DNA of 64,000 nt from Lactiplantibacillus nangangensis (GCF_005405065.1 NZ_BJDI01000010.1:62001-126000); one strand, 5' to 3'; counted from the stretch's first letter, positions 38,593 to 48,075 are shown. The notes: generated by a model not told the origin, from the sequence alone. Numbers and translations: made by a program.

Positions 38593-39636
38593 GTGTTGTT
38601 TGCCGATTATCTTTTATTACTATTCACGACAGCTCCTCGTCGTCCTAAGGCCTTATTTAATGTTTTACGGGGTAAGCGGACGGTCTCAACCTTGTTTGCG
38701 GGATTGACTACTGGCACCCTGGCTTATTTGGATAGTTGGCATGGGGTGCCACTAACGACGTTTGAAGCCGCGACGCAGCAATTACAATCGGCGGGATGGC
38801 TAGAAGCGACGCAACCCGGTTATTTACGGGTAACTGCAGCGGGGGTCACCGAGCAAAACCGTTTGCGAAAGGGCTTATATTTACCAACGGCTTTTGAACA
38901 GTTTCAGCAGGCCGATGTTCGGCAATTCACTGCCATCAGTCAGTTGGCCTTACAAGTCGTTTCTGAGGCTGTTCATCAGGAACGTCGTTATTACCCGCTC
39001 ACGACTGACCAACATATTCAGTGGCAAGTTAAGAACTGGTTTCGTCAATGGCAAGGGCCAACTTTAGGCCAACAGATCTATGATGAACTGACTGCTTTTT
39101 TGCAAACACTATCGGATGAAGCGGCGGCCGTTTTTGCTCAGAGCCTCACGGGATTTGGCCTACCAGGATTAACAGATCAACAGTTAGCGACACAGCTTGA
39201 CCGGTCGCCCGTGACGATTTTAGTGATGCGTAAAGATTTGAGTTGTCACTGGATTGCTTGGCTCAAACAGCAACCAACGGCGACCCCGTTATCGGCTTTA
39301 TTACAGCCGTTTTTGAAAGCTAATCCGGTCAGCAGCAGTGCTTGGCAAACGTTTCAAGATTATTTGACCGGGCAGTCATTGACTGAAATTGCGCAACGGC
39401 GGCGACTTAAACTCAGTACTGTCCGGGAGCATTTGTTAGAGACCTCGATTTTATGGCCAGACTTTCCAGCGGCACAATTGCTAACGCCAACTCGGATTGC
39501 GCAACTATCAACGATTTTTGCCGACAATCCAGTAATTGAGACCTGGCAATTTAAAACTGTCCAAGCCGAGCTTCCGACCATGGACTTCTTTTGGTTTCGA
39601 CTCTATCAGATTATGAGGTGTCATGATGCAGCGTGA
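38593..39636 (+). CDS. Helix-turn-helix protein, YpbB family (RecQ-linked)
   Basis: A 347-residue protein whose place directly before a RecQ-type helicase matches the Bacillus ypbB-recS pair. The C-terminal region contains a likely HTH (SLTEIAQRRRLKLSTVREHLLE, about residues 259-280, in two helices) resembling helicase-associated HTH domains; a similar shorter segment lies near residue 200. The rest is helical without a recognised motif. The start is uncertain: GTG at 38587 or 38593, or TTG at 38596, all near a weak AAGCAGG site. The 3' end overlaps recQ by about 11 bases. Function unproven; a helicase accessory role is inferred from linkage. Confidence 0.78.
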   Translation: MLFADYLLLLFTTAPRRPKALFNVLRGKRTVSTLFAGLTTGTLAYLDSWHGVPLTTFEAATQQLQSAGWLEATQPGYLRVTAAGVTEQNRLRKGLYLPTAFEQFQQADVRQFTAISQLALQVVSEAVHQERRYYPLTTDQHIQWQVKNWFRQWQGPTLGQQIYDELTAFLQTLSDEAAAVFAQSLTGFGLPGLTDQQLATQLDRSPVTILVMRKDLSCHWIAWLKQQPTATPLSALLQPFLKANPVSSSAWQTFQDYLTGQSLTEIAQRRRLKLSTVREHLLETSILWPDFPAAQLLTPTRIAQLSTIFADNPVIETWQFKTVQAELPTMDFFWFRLYQIMRCHDAA

Positions 39637-41065
39637 AGCCCTTTATCAACTTTTAAAAACGAAATATGGTTTTGACGCCTTTCGTCCCGGTCAATATGAA
39701 GTGATTACTGACTTATTGGCTGGACAAGATGTCTTAGCTGTTTTGCCGACTGGAACGGGAAAATCGTTGATCTATCAGCTGGTTGGGACAGTTGTGCCCG
39801 GATTAGTGGTCGTCGTATCACCATTAATTTCATTGATGCAAGATCAAGTGGCTCGCTTGAATTATCAAGGCGAAAAACAGGTCGCGGCATTAACCTCACA
39901 ACTGGATTTTGGCGCGAAACAATCAGTCCTGAACCACTTAAAGACCCTTAAATTTTTATTTGTTTCACCAGAGATGTTGAAGCAACCGCCAGTTCTGACG
40001 GCACTAAAACTGGTCACACTCAGTTTGCTAGTGATTGATGAAGCTCATTGTATCTCGACTTGGGGCCCAGACTTTCGCCCTGATTACTTATCATTAGGGG
40101 CGTTGAAGCAAACTTTAGGCAATCCGCGCACGTTGATGTTGACAGCGACTGCGACACCTAAAGTTCGCGAAGATATTTTAGCGCAGCTGCAAGTACCAAT
40201 GGCCAAGCAAGTGATCTATTCAGTCAATCGGCCGAATATTTATTTAGCGGTCGAGCAAGTGGTCACCGAAGCGGACAAGCGGGCACGACTACAACAACTC
40301 GTGTTAACTGTGCAACGGCCCAGTATCGTCTACTTCAGTTCCAAACGGCAGACGGACTTGATTGCTGACTGGTTGCGCTCGACGACTAAGTTGCGCGTGG
40401 CAGCTTATCATGCCGGATTGTCAGCTGAAGATCGATTTAAAATTCAGCAGCAATTTATGGCGGGTGAATTGGATGTGATCTGTGCGACTTCGGCTTTCGG
40501 CATGGGGATCGATAAGGCCGACATTCGGCAAGTCATCCATTACCATCTGCCGAATAATTTGGCGGATTACGTTCAGGAAATTGGCCGGGCGGGTCGTGAT
40601 GGTCAACCAGCATTGGCAGTGATGTTGTATGCGCCGGGGGATGAGCAGTTGGTTCGTAATCTAAATGAGCTAACGACAGCTAGTCCCATGGAGATTCAAG
40701 CTGACCAACAACGGTTTATGCGCCAACAAGCGCCCAACACGGACTTGAGCCAAGTTTTGCAGTACTACTGGACGCATGGCTATTCGGTGGGCCAAGTGAC
40801 GACACAATTTGAGCAACGTCAACGCGCAAAAGAAATTGAATTGAGCCAGCTTTTGGCTTACATTCAAACTAAAAAGTGTCGCCGTGCTTATTTAATGACT
40901 TATTTTAGTGAGGCTGCTCCCACGCATACCGCGACTTGTTGTCAGTTAGCTGGAGAACGGCTACCGCTTGAGTCACTGGGGTTAATGGCGGGTCCGACGG
41001 AGTCAAAAACCGCTGTAACCCCATGGCAACAGATTTTAGCCCAATTGTTTTTACAAAATTCTTAA
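39626..41065 (+). CDS. recQ: RecQ-family ATP-dependent DNA helicase (short, RecS-like)
   Basis: A 479-residue 3'-5' superfamily 2 helicase. Walker A is AVLPTGTGKSLIYQ (about residue 36), the DEAH box is VIDEAHCISTWG, and motif VI is QEIGRAGRDGQ. It stops soon after the helicase core. The C-terminal zinc site is degraded: CRRAYLMTYFSE is present, but only a CC pair follows where CxxCxxC is expected, and there is no HRDC domain. This short form is like Bacillus RecS, also encoded next to ypbB. ATG at 39626 has better spacing to GAGG than the one at 39623. Confidence 0.93.
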   Translation: MQREALYQLLKTKYGFDAFRPGQYEVITDLLAGQDVLAVLPTGTGKSLIYQLVGTVVPGLVVVVSPLISLMQDQVARLNYQGEKQVAALTSQLDFGAKQSVLNHLKTLKFLFVSPEMLKQPPVLTALKLVTLSLLVIDEAHCISTWGPDFRPDYLSLGALKQTLGNPRTLMLTATATPKVREDILAQLQVPMAKQVIYSVNRPNIYLAVEQVVTEADKRARLQQLVLTVQRPSIVYFSSKRQTDLIADWLRSTTKLRVAAYHAGLSAEDRFKIQQQFMAGELDVICATSAFGMGIDKADIRQVIHYHLPNNLADYVQEIGRAGRDGQPALAVMLYAPGDEQLVRNLNELTTASPMEIQADQQRFMRQQAPNTDLSQVLQYYWTHGYSVGQVTTQFEQRQRAKEIELSQLLAYIQTKKCRRAYLMTYFSEAAPTHTATCCQLAGERLPLESLGLMAGPTESKTAVTPWQQILAQLFLQNS

Positions 41066-41126
41066 AGAAATCAGTTAGGCGTTATGTTACAATATTTGGT
41101 GAAAGTTTTTTGAGGAGGAACACCCT

Positions 41127-41753
41127 ATGAGTCAAAAAAATGATGATAAACAATCCCAAAAAGATAAACCATGGGATAAAACTTTTGAAGACGATCGGGA
41201 TGATTCAGGCAATTTATCGCGAACTCAGAAACGGAAACAGGATAGCAGTAATTCCACGTTAACCACGGTTTTAGTGGTTTTAATTTTGTTGCTCGCGTTG
41301 GCACCAATTGGGTATTTTTTGGTGAAAAAGAATTCGCTGAATAATCCGCAACAGACTGAACAAGTTGCTAGTTCCAGTTCAAAGAAAAAATCTTCGAGCA
41401 CGGCAACCAAATCATCTTCAAAATCAGCTGATAAACACAGCACTTCAGTGGCTGCTGCTAAGAAGAAAGCCGCAGCTAAGAGCAGTAGCCTCGCTTTAGC
41501 AAGCTCTAAAGCGGCGGCCAAAGCTAGCAGTAAGGCTGAATCCAGTACGTCGGATTCTTCTGAATCGGCGAGTAGTGATAGTAGCAGCAGTGACTCATCT
41601 GAAGCTGGTGCAAAATACGTCACGGTAGCCGCGGGTCAAGGGGTCTATCGAGTGGCGACAAATGCCGGTATTTCAGTGGATAAACTACTGGAGTTAAATG
41701 GCTTATCATCGTCCTCGACGATTTCAGCTGGTCAACGGTTACGTATCCGTTAA
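41127..41753 (+). CDS. Membrane-anchored LysM protein
   Basis: A 208-residue protein. A charged cytoplasmic N-terminus (about 1-48) is followed by one membrane segment (TTVLVVLILLLALAPIGYFLV, about 50-68, given by position), a long Ser/Ala/Lys low-complexity stretch (about 85-160) and a C-terminal LysM domain (YVTVAAGQGVYRVATNAG and QRLRIR). It matches the SAG1386/EF1546-type surface proteins of lactic acid bacteria. The LysM would bind peptidoglycan outside the cell, with the low-complexity region spanning the wall. AGGAGG precedes the ATG; cmk follows after 36 bases. Confidence 0.87.
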   Translation: MSQKNDDKQSQKDKPWDKTFEDDRDDSGNLSRTQKRKQDSSNSTLTTVLVVLILLLALAPIGYFLVKKNSLNNPQQTEQVASSSSKKKSSSTATKSSSKSADKHSTSVAAAKKKAAAKSSSLALASSKAAAKASSKAESSTSDSSESASSDSSSSDSSEAGAKYVTVAAGQGVYRVATNAGISVDKLLELNGLSSSSTISAGQRLRIR

Positions 41754-41789
41754 AAATACGATTTTTAGAATTGTGAGGATTTAAGCTTT

Positions 41790-42473
41790 ATGGCAGAACA
41801 AGCATTACAAGTAGCAATTGATGGACCTGCTTCGGCTGGTAAGAGTACGGTCGCTAAGTTAGTTGCCAAAAAGTTTAGCTATATTTATGTCGATACGGGT
41901 GCCATGTATCGTGCTGTGACTTATTGGGCGATGACTCATCAAGTGACGTTAACGGATGAGACTGCGGTAACCCAGTTAATGCAGACGTTGACGATTAGTT
42001 TTAAGCCTGGCGAACCGGAGCAACTCGTTTTTGCCAATGGTGAGGACATTACCGCGGCGATTCGGCAACCAGACGTGACAAACAATGTTTCGACGATTGC
42101 CGCTTTAGCGAAAGTTCGGTCGATCTTAACGGAGCAACAACGTGAGATGGCTGCCGCTGGTGGCATCGTCATGGACGGTCGTGACATCGGAACGACTGTT
42201 TTGCCAGATGCTGAAGTGAAGATTTTCTTAGTCGCTTCTGCAGCCGAACGGGCTAAACGGCGCTACACCGAAAATGTTAAGAAAGGGATCAATACGCCAC
42301 TTGCCCAATTGCAAGCGGAAATTGAACTCCGTGATCATAAGGATTCAACTCGTAAAGTTTCACCACTGACTCAAGCGGCTGACGCTGTCTTGGTCGATAC
42401 GACGCCAATGTCGATTGAAGAAGTGGTTGAGACCATTGCGAACATCATAAAAAAACAAAGTTCAGCAATCTAA
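41790..42473 (+). CDS. cmk: Cytidylate kinase
   Basis: A 227-residue kinase that phosphorylates CMP and dCMP. P-loop GPASAGKST lies at residues 12-20, with VDTGAMYRAVTYWA and MDGRDIGTTVLPDA further on. Full-length long-type bacterial CMK. The order cmk - S1-domain gene - der - hup is conserved in Bacilli. Confidence 0.97.
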   Translation: MAEQALQVAIDGPASAGKSTVAKLVAKKFSYIYVDTGAMYRAVTYWAMTHQVTLTDETAVTQLMQTLTISFKPGEPEQLVFANGEDITAAIRQPDVTNNVSTIAALAKVRSILTEQQREMAAAGGIVMDGRDIGTTVLPDAEVKIFLVASAAERAKRRYTENVKKGINTPLAQLQAEIELRDHKDSTRKVSPLTQAADAVLVDTTPMSIEEVVETIANIIKKQSSAI

Positions 42474-42561
42474 TTGCACAAGTTGGTGCTTTTAGCTAGC
42501 TTTTCATCGCGTTTTCAGCTATGATATAGGTTAGAGTTATTGTTGACAGGAGGAAATTTGC

Positions 42562-43872
42562 ATGAGTGAAAACGAAAACAGTCAAAATGAGAAAAAAGAA
42601 CTTTTAGATGCTTTAAATAGTGTCGAAGAAGTCAACGTCGGTGACGTTGTTAAGGGTGAAGTCTTAGCAATTGACGACGACAAGCAAGTTATTGTTGGGA
42701 TCCAAGGTACCGGGGTTGAAGGGGTCGTTCCTTTGAAAGAACTCTCAACGCAACGGGTTGAAGATGTCAATGAAGTTGCCAAAGTTGGTGACGTTCTGGA
42801 CTTGGTTGTCATTTCTCGGATTGGTACCGATAAAGAAAACGGCAGTTACTTACTGTCACATCGTCGGTTAGAAGCTCGCAAAGTTTGGGACGATGTAGAA
42901 AAAGAATACGAAGCAGGTCATACGATTAAAGCTCCTGTAACGCAAGTAGTTAAAGGCGGCTTAGTCGTTGATGCTGGCGTTCGTGGCTTCATCCCTGCCT
43001 CAATGATCGATGATCATTACGTTGAAGATTTAAGTGCTTACAAAGGCCAAGAACTTGAACTTAAGATTATTGAAATTGAACCTAGCGAAAATCGCTTGAT
43101 CTTGTCACACCGTGCCGTTGTTGAAAAGGCTCGCGAAGCACAACGTGCTGAAGCCTTACAAACCTTAGAAGCTGGTTCTGTTGTCACTGGTAAAGTGGCT
43201 CGTTTGACTAACTTTGGTGCGTTTGTTGACCTTGGTGGCATTGATGGGTTGGTTCACGTTTCTGAAATTTCATACGAACGTGTTGAAAAGCCTGCTGATG
43301 TTTTGAAGGTTGGCCAAGAAGTTCAAGTTAAGATCTTATCTGTTGATACTGATCGTGAACGTGTCTCACTTTCAATCAAAGCAACCTTACCAGAACCTTG
43401 GGATGGGATTGAAGAAAAAGCGCCACAAGGTGCCGTTCTTGATGGGAAAGTTAAACGTTTGACTAGCTTTGGGGCCTTCGTTGAAGTCTTCCCTGGCGTT
43501 GAAGGTTTAGTTCACATTTCACAAATTTCACATCAACACATTGCCACTCCAAACGATGTTTTGAAGGTTGGTCAAGAAATCAAAGTTAAAGTCTTGGATG
43601 TTCGTCCAGACGAAAAGCGGTTGGCATTGTCAATTAAGGCTTTGGAAGAAAAGCCACAAGCTGTTGAAGGCGAAGAAGAAGCTCATCATAGCAACAACAG
43701 CAGTAATAACAATCGTGGCGGCAACAATAACCGTCGCAACAACCGTCGTGATAACCGTTCTGCAAGCGAACGCTCAACGGCTAACGCACCAGAAGAATCA
43801 ACTGGTTTCACATTAGGTGATTTGATCGGTAACGAATTGAAGAATGCCGGCAAAGATGATGACGAAAACTAG
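42562..43872 (+). CDS. rpsA: S1-domain RNA-binding protein (RpsA/YpfD)
   Basis: A 436-residue protein with four S1 domains (about residues 20-90, 107-175, 193-262 and 279-350); the third and fourth contain LTNFGAFVDLGGIDGLVHVSE-type and LTSFGAFVEVFPGVEGLVHIS-type cores. It lacks the six-repeat length of E. coli S1, as is usual in Firmicutes. The C-terminal tail (about 375-402) is rich in Asn and Arg, which is unusual. Codon use is strongly biased, consistent with high expression. AGGAGG precedes the ATG. Confidence 0.94.
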   Translation: MSENENSQNEKKELLDALNSVEEVNVGDVVKGEVLAIDDDKQVIVGIQGTGVEGVVPLKELSTQRVEDVNEVAKVGDVLDLVVISRIGTDKENGSYLLSHRRLEARKVWDDVEKEYEAGHTIKAPVTQVVKGGLVVDAGVRGFIPASMIDDHYVEDLSAYKGQELELKIIEIEPSENRLILSHRAVVEKAREAQRAEALQTLEAGSVVTGKVARLTNFGAFVDLGGIDGLVHVSEISYERVEKPADVLKVGQEVQVKILSVDTDRERVSLSIKATLPEPWDGIEEKAPQGAVLDGKVKRLTSFGAFVEVFPGVEGLVHISQISHQHIATPNDVLKVGQEIKVKVLDVRPDEKRLALSIKALEEKPQAVEGEEEAHHSNNSSNNNRGGNNNRRNNRRDNRSASERSTANAPEESTGFTLGDLIGNELKNAGKDDDEN

Positions 43873-43892
43873 TCATTGTTAAGTTAAAAATA

Positions 43893-43926
43893 CCCTTCAA
43901 GCTTGCCTTGAAGGATATTTTTTTAT
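43893..43926 (+). terminator. Intrinsic terminator after rpsA
   Basis: ccttcaag (43894-43901) pairs with cttgaagg (43907-43914); a T-rich run follows (tattttttta). Confidence 0.85.
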
Positions 43927-43953
43927 GATTTTTAATGTAAGGGAGGAATTTAG

Positions 43954-45264
43954 ATGCCAAAACCAGTTGTCGCCATTGTAGGGCGACCAAACGTCGGTAA
44001 ATCCACGATATTTAATCGGATTGCTGGCGACCGCATTTCAATTGTTGAAGATACACCAGGGGTTACTCGGGACCGTATCTATGCCAACAGTGAATGGTTA
44101 GGTCGGCAGTTCAGTTTAATTGATACCGGTGGGATCGATATCGATGATGCACCGTTTATTAAGCAAATTACGCAACAAGCCGAAATCGCGATTGATGAAG
44201 CCGATGTGATTATTTATTTGGTCAGCGCCAAAGAAGGCGTGACCGATGCTGATGAACACGTGGCCCAAATTTTATATCGTTCTGATAAGCCCGTGGTCTT
44301 AGCAGTTAATAAAGTCGATAATCCAGAATTACGGTCAGAAGTCTATGATTTTTATTCATTAGGCTTCGGTGATCCGTTCCCAATTTCTGGGGCGCACGGT
44401 TTAGGGCTTGGGGACTTGCTCGATGCTGTGATCAAGAGCTTTCCAGACTCAACCGGTGAAGATGAACCTGGAACGATTCGCTTTAGTTTGATTGGTCGGC
44501 CCAATGTTGGTAAATCGTCGATTGTCAACGCCTTGCTTGGCGAAGACCGGGTCATCGTTTCTGACGTGGCCGGGACGACCCGGGATGCCATCGATACGAA
44601 ATTTACCGATGCTGAGGGTAACCGCTTCGTCATGGTCGATACTGCGGGGATTCGTAAGAAGGGTAAAGTTTACGAAAATACAGAACGTTACTCGGTCATG
44701 CGGGCCTTAAAAGCGATTGATAATAGTGATGTAGCACTCTTTGTCATCAATGGTGAAGAAGGTATTCGTGAACAAGATAAGCGAGTCGCTGGTTACGCTC
44801 ACGAAGCTGGGAAAGCGATTATTATCGTGGTAAATAAGTGGGACTTGGTCAAGAAGGATAATCATACGATGCAAGAGTTCGAAGCTTACATCCGTGATCA
44901 ATTCGTCTACCTTGCCTATGCGCCAATTATCTTCGTTTCAGCGAAGACGACGCAACGCTTGGCACAATTGCCCGCGTTGATCCAAAAGGTCAATACGAAC
45001 CACTCACGTCGTATCCAGTCATCCGTCTTAAATGATGTGATCATGGACGCGATCGCGATGAATCCAACGCCAAGTGATAATGGGAAACGGTTGCGAGTTT
45101 ACTATGCAACGCAAGTGGCGATTCAGCCACCAACCTTTGTGGTCTTCGTCAATGACCCTGATATGATGCACTTTTCGTATGAGCGTTTCTTGGAGAATCA
45201 GATTCGGAATGCCTTCGATTTCACTGGGACACCGATCCACATGATCGAACGCCGTCGTAAGTAG
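43954..45264 (+). CDS. der: Ribosome biogenesis GTPase Der (EngA)
   Basis: A 436-residue protein with two tandem GTPase domains, GRPNVGKST near residue 10 and GRPNVGKSS near residue 182, each with DTGG/DTAG and NKxD motifs (VNKVD, VNKWD), and a C-terminal KH-like domain ([21 protein letters not shown]). It acts in 50S subunit assembly. AGGGAGG precedes the ATG. Confidence 0.98.
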   Translation: MPKPVVAIVGRPNVGKSTIFNRIAGDRISIVEDTPGVTRDRIYANSEWLGRQFSLIDTGGIDIDDAPFIKQITQQAEIAIDEADVIIYLVSAKEGVTDADEHVAQILYRSDKPVVLAVNKVDNPELRSEVYDFYSLGFGDPFPISGAHGLGLGDLLDAVIKSFPDSTGEDEPGTIRFSLIGRPNVGKSSIVNALLGEDRVIVSDVAGTTRDAIDTKFTDAEGNRFVMVDTAGIRKKGKVYENTERYSVMRALKAIDNSDVALFVINGEEGIREQDKRVAGYAHEAGKAIIIVVNKWDLVKKDNHTMQEFEAYIRDQFVYLAYAPIIFVSAKTTQRLAQLPALIQKVNTNHSRRIQSSVLNDVIMDAIAMNPTPSDNGKRLRVYYATQVAIQPPTFVVFVNDPDMMHFSYERFLENQIRNAFDFTGTPIHMIERRRK

Positions 45265-45308
45265 CCAAAATGGCGTGAAACCGGCATTTTAGCATAAGCC
45301 CTAAAAGT

Positions 45309-45322
45309 TGTAAACGATTATT
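45309..45322 (+). promoter_or_regulatory. Cre-like sequence upstream of hup
   Basis: TGTAAACGATTATT matches 12 of 14 positions of TGWAANCGNTNWCA. It ends 39 bases before the hup -35. A chance match is quite possible. Confidence 0.3.
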
Positions 45323-45361
45323 ACTTATTTTTCGTTTTTTAGGCAAAAAGGCCAAAAAAGC

Positions 45362-45390
45362 TTGCTATTACAGCATTCCTATGCTATCTT
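45362..45390 (+). promoter_or_regulatory. hup promoter
   Basis: TTGCTA (45362-45367) and TATCTT (45385-45390) at 17-base spacing, with TGC before the -10. Confidence 0.65.
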
Positions 45391-45396
45391 TGATGA

Positions 45397-45480
45397 AGAA
45401 ATGATGCTTGTCATCGTTTCTCTCATTTTTGGACCACTCAAAAATGATCATCTGGATGTACGTACTCAAATACATACATC
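45397..45480 (+). other. Three tandem stem-loops in the hup leader
   Basis: Stem 1: 45397-45406 with 45412-45421 (ten pairs, one G-U). Stem 2: 45423-45431 with 45439-45447 (nine pairs). Stem 3: 45455-45460 with 45475-45480 plus an inner gta/tac. None is followed by a T run, so they are not terminators. The region is the expected 5' untranslated leader. Confidence 0.7.
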
Positions 45481-45510
45481 TTCACTCTGTAAAGGGGAGG
45501 TGAATCAAAC

Positions 45511-45786
45511 ATGGCAAACAAAGCTGAATTAGTTAACAACGTTGCTGCTGCAACTAACTTGACTAAGAAAGATGCAACTGCTGCAGTTGATGCAGTCTTT
45601 GCATCAATCCAAGACACTCTTGCAAAGGGTGAAAAAGTTCAATTAATCGGATTTGGTAACTTCGAAGTACGTGAACGTGCCGCTCGTAAGGGCCGTAACC
45701 CACAAACTGGCGATGAAATCCAAATTCCTGCAAGCAAAGTACCTGCATTTAAGCCAGGGAAAGCTTTAAAGGATGCAGTTAAATAA
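45511..45786 (+). CDS. hup: DNA-binding protein HU
   Basis: A 91-residue nucleoid protein that bends DNA as a dimer. [21 protein letters not shown] starts the protein (key residues given by position 2-22), and the beta-arm has [23 protein letters not shown], both matching HU. GGGGAGGTG precedes the ATG. Codons are highly biased. The gene has its own promoter, a structured leader and a terminator. Confidence 0.98.
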   Translation: MANKAELVNNVAAATNLTKKDATAAVDAVFASIQDTLAKGEKVQLIGFGNFEVRERAARKGRNPQTGDEIQIPASKVPAFKPGKALKDAVK

Positions 45787-45810
45787 GCGTCGTAAAGTTT
45801 TACTTTAGAA

Positions 45811-45842
45811 GTCAGTATAGCAACCGTTATACTGGCTTTTTT
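45811..45842 (+). terminator. Intrinsic terminator after hup
   Basis: gtcagtata (45811-45819) pairs with tatactggc (45828-45836), then six T. Confidence 0.93.
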
Positions 45843-45905
45843 GTTGTCGTTTGCGTTATGATAGTAAGTCGAGTTACAAGACAAAATGGCTAAAGGATGG
45901 GTGCG

Positions 45906-47174
45906 ATGACTTATTCAGAAAAAATGCTCGCGGCATTATCCAACGGGCAACTAGAAACTGCCAACAAGCACTATGCTTGGGCGTTACGCAAAGACGATGA
46001 CGCGACATTATACAGTTTGGCAGAAGAATTATACGGGTTGGGTTTTTTGAAGCAAGCGACCCGGATCTATAAAAAATTACTAGCAAAATATCCAGATGAA
46101 GATGATTTACGGACCAGTTTGGCCGATATTGCAATCGATGAGGATGATACGGACTTAGCTTTGAGCTATTTATCGGCAGTCAAACCGGACTCTTCCGCGT
46201 ACGTGCAGGCCTTATTAGTTGAAGCGGACCTCTATCAAACGCAAGAATTATTTGAAGTGAGTGAACAGAAATTAGTTGAAGCGTATCAGCTCGATCCCGA
46301 TGAACCAGTGGTCGAGTTTGCGTTGGCTGAATTTTATTTCTTAATTCGAAATTATGCCAAGGCCGTGCGTTTCTACTTAGATCTGATCAAGAAAGGCCAG
46401 CTGGAAATTTCTAAGGTCAATTTGGTCGAACGTCTAGGCGTGTCCTATGCCGAGTCTGGCCACTTTGAACAAGCGGTCGGCTATTTAGAACAGATCAAGC
46501 CAGCTAAGTTAACGCCAGATAGTCAATTTGAACTTGGGTTTACTTATTTACAGTTGGACGAACCGCGAAAGGCGATTGACGTGTTTAATAAGTTACGGGA
46601 ACAAGATTCGCAATATGCGACCGTCTATCCTTATTTGGCGGAAGCCCAAGAAAAACTCAATGAGTTAGATCACGCATTGATGACCTTACAAGAAGGGCTA
46701 TCTGTTGATCAATACAATGAAAAGCTCTATTTGCAAACGGCGCGAATCGCTCTAAAACTAGATGATCAAGACTTAGCTGAAAAGTATTTGCGAGAAGGTT
46801 TGAGTATCGATCCCGACAACTTAACGACTGTTTTGGAACTTTCCAACTTGTTGGTCAAACAGGAACGTTATCAAGATAACATCGATCTATTAGATCAATA
46901 TTTGCAGAGCAATGAATTTGATCCACAGTTCTACTGGAACTTGGCAATCTCAAATGATCGTTTAGACCATGTCAAAGCGGCCAAGGACAACTACGTGGCG
47001 GCTTATCCGTTCTTTGAGCATAACGAAGACTTCTTAAAGCCAGCGATTTACTTCTTCCGCGAAGCTGGTATGCCAGAACAAACCGTCGCGGCCTTACGGA
47101 ACTATTTGGCGATCGAGCCAGATGACGGTGAGATGGTCGCCATGTTGGAAGATTTCGAAGATCAAGGCTATTAG
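45906..47174 (+). CDS. Tetratricopeptide repeat protein
   Basis: A 422-residue, strongly acidic protein made of helical TPR-like repeats over most of its length, for example AEELYGLGFLKQATRIYKKLL, FELGFTYLQLDEPRKAIDVFN-type and LYLQTARIALKLDDQDLAEKYL-type units. No signal peptide or membrane segment is seen. Such proteins are scaffolds; a YpiA-like protein is encoded in Bacilli in similar surroundings, but the partner is unknown. ATG at 45906 is chosen for its eight-base spacing from AAAGGA; an ATG at 45897 overlaps that site. Confidence 0.88.
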   Translation: MTYSEKMLAALSNGQLETANKHYAWALRKDDDATLYSLAEELYGLGFLKQATRIYKKLLAKYPDEDDLRTSLADIAIDEDDTDLALSYLSAVKPDSSAYVQALLVEADLYQTQELFEVSEQKLVEAYQLDPDEPVVEFALAEFYFLIRNYAKAVRFYLDLIKKGQLEISKVNLVERLGVSYAESGHFEQAVGYLEQIKPAKLTPDSQFELGFTYLQLDEPRKAIDVFNKLREQDSQYATVYPYLAEAQEKLNELDHALMTLQEGLSVDQYNEKLYLQTARIALKLDDQDLAEKYLREGLSIDPDNLTTVLELSNLLVKQERYQDNIDLLDQYLQSNEFDPQFYWNLAISNDRLDHVKAAKDNYVAAYPFFEHNEDFLKPAIYFFREAGMPEQTVAALRNYLAIEPDDGEMVAMLEDFEDQGY

Positions 47175-47178
47175 ACAA

Positions 47179-47206
47179 TTGAAAATGCTTACAAGTTTGG
47201 TAAAAT
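47179..47206 (+). promoter_or_regulatory. Promoter for the HAD phosphatase gene
   Basis: TTGAAA (47179-47184) and TAAAAT (47201-47206) at 16-base spacing. Confidence 0.6.
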
Positions 47207-47240
47207 GAAACAAGAACGAGACTGAACTGGGGGCATTGGA

Positions 47241-48038
47241 TTGAAAGTAGCATTAATTGCATCGGATTTGGACGGGACCTTCTTACGGGATGATCATCAG
47301 TTTGACCGGCCACGATTTCAAGCACAATTGGACCGACTGACGGCCAATGGACAACACTTTGCGGTTGCTAGCGGTAATCAGTTACAGCATTGTATTGACG
47401 TGTTTGACGGAATCAAAGGTGAGCTTACCTATGTAGCCGAAAATGGCGGCCTCGTCGTCGACAATCACGGCCATGTTTTGAGCGAGAGCTTATTGACGCC
47501 AGCCGTTTTACAAGCACTGCTCAACTTTGTTTGGACTGAGCCTACTTTGGCTGGTGCCAGCGCGTCATTATCTGGCAAAAATGGCGCCTATATCCGGCCA
47601 CAAGATGATAGTAAGCTTATGCAGTATTATTTGAGTAATTTATCAGTTGTCGATGATTTGGCGGCGGTGGATGACCACATTTACAAGGCCACCTTTAGTT
47701 GGCAAGATCGTGATGCTGATCGGCATGCGGCCATTATCAATGACCATTTTGCTGGTCAATTACGGGCAACGGTGAGTGGTTACGGTGGTTTAGATGTGAT
47801 CGCACCAAATGTTGATAAAGCGTTCGGCTTGGCATTTCTACAGCGCCATTGGAATGTCAGTGCTAGTCAGACCGCCGCATTTGGCGATAATGGCAATGAT
47901 TTGGAGATGCTGCGTGAGGCAGATTACAGTTATGCCATGCGAAACGCGATTCCACGGGTCAAGGCAATGGCTAACTATGAAACTAAATTAGATAATAATC
48001 ATGATGGGGTCTTAGACACGATCGATGGCTTAATTTAA
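47241..48038 (+). CDS. Cof-type HAD family hydrolase
   Basis: A 265-residue HAD phosphatase. Motif I is ASDLDGTFLRDD (nucleophile Asp near residue 9), motif II is ASGNQ, motif III includes the lysine of PNVDKAFGLAFL, and motif IV is FGDNGNDLEML. The cap is of the C2 (Cof) type. Members dephosphorylate sugar phosphates, FMN or similar; the substrate cannot be assigned. Start is TTG at 47241, seven bases after CTGGGGG. It has its own promoter and terminator. Confidence 0.9.
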   Translation: MKVALIASDLDGTFLRDDHQFDRPRFQAQLDRLTANGQHFAVASGNQLQHCIDVFDGIKGELTYVAENGGLVVDNHGHVLSESLLTPAVLQALLNFVWTEPTLAGASASLSGKNGAYIRPQDDSKLMQYYLSNLSVVDDLAAVDDHIYKATFSWQDRDADRHAAIINDHFAGQLRATVSGYGGLDVIAPNVDKAFGLAFLQRHWNVSASQTAAFGDNGNDLEMLREADYSYAMRNAIPRVKAMANYETKLDNNHDGVLDTIDGLI

Positions 48039-48075
48039 ATGTTAAGGCAACAATCGTTCCCACATTTGAAAAATT

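Noticed and set aside
45269-45300. Terminator after der
   Set aside because: aaaatg and catttt pair, but the inner stem is broken and there is no proper T run.
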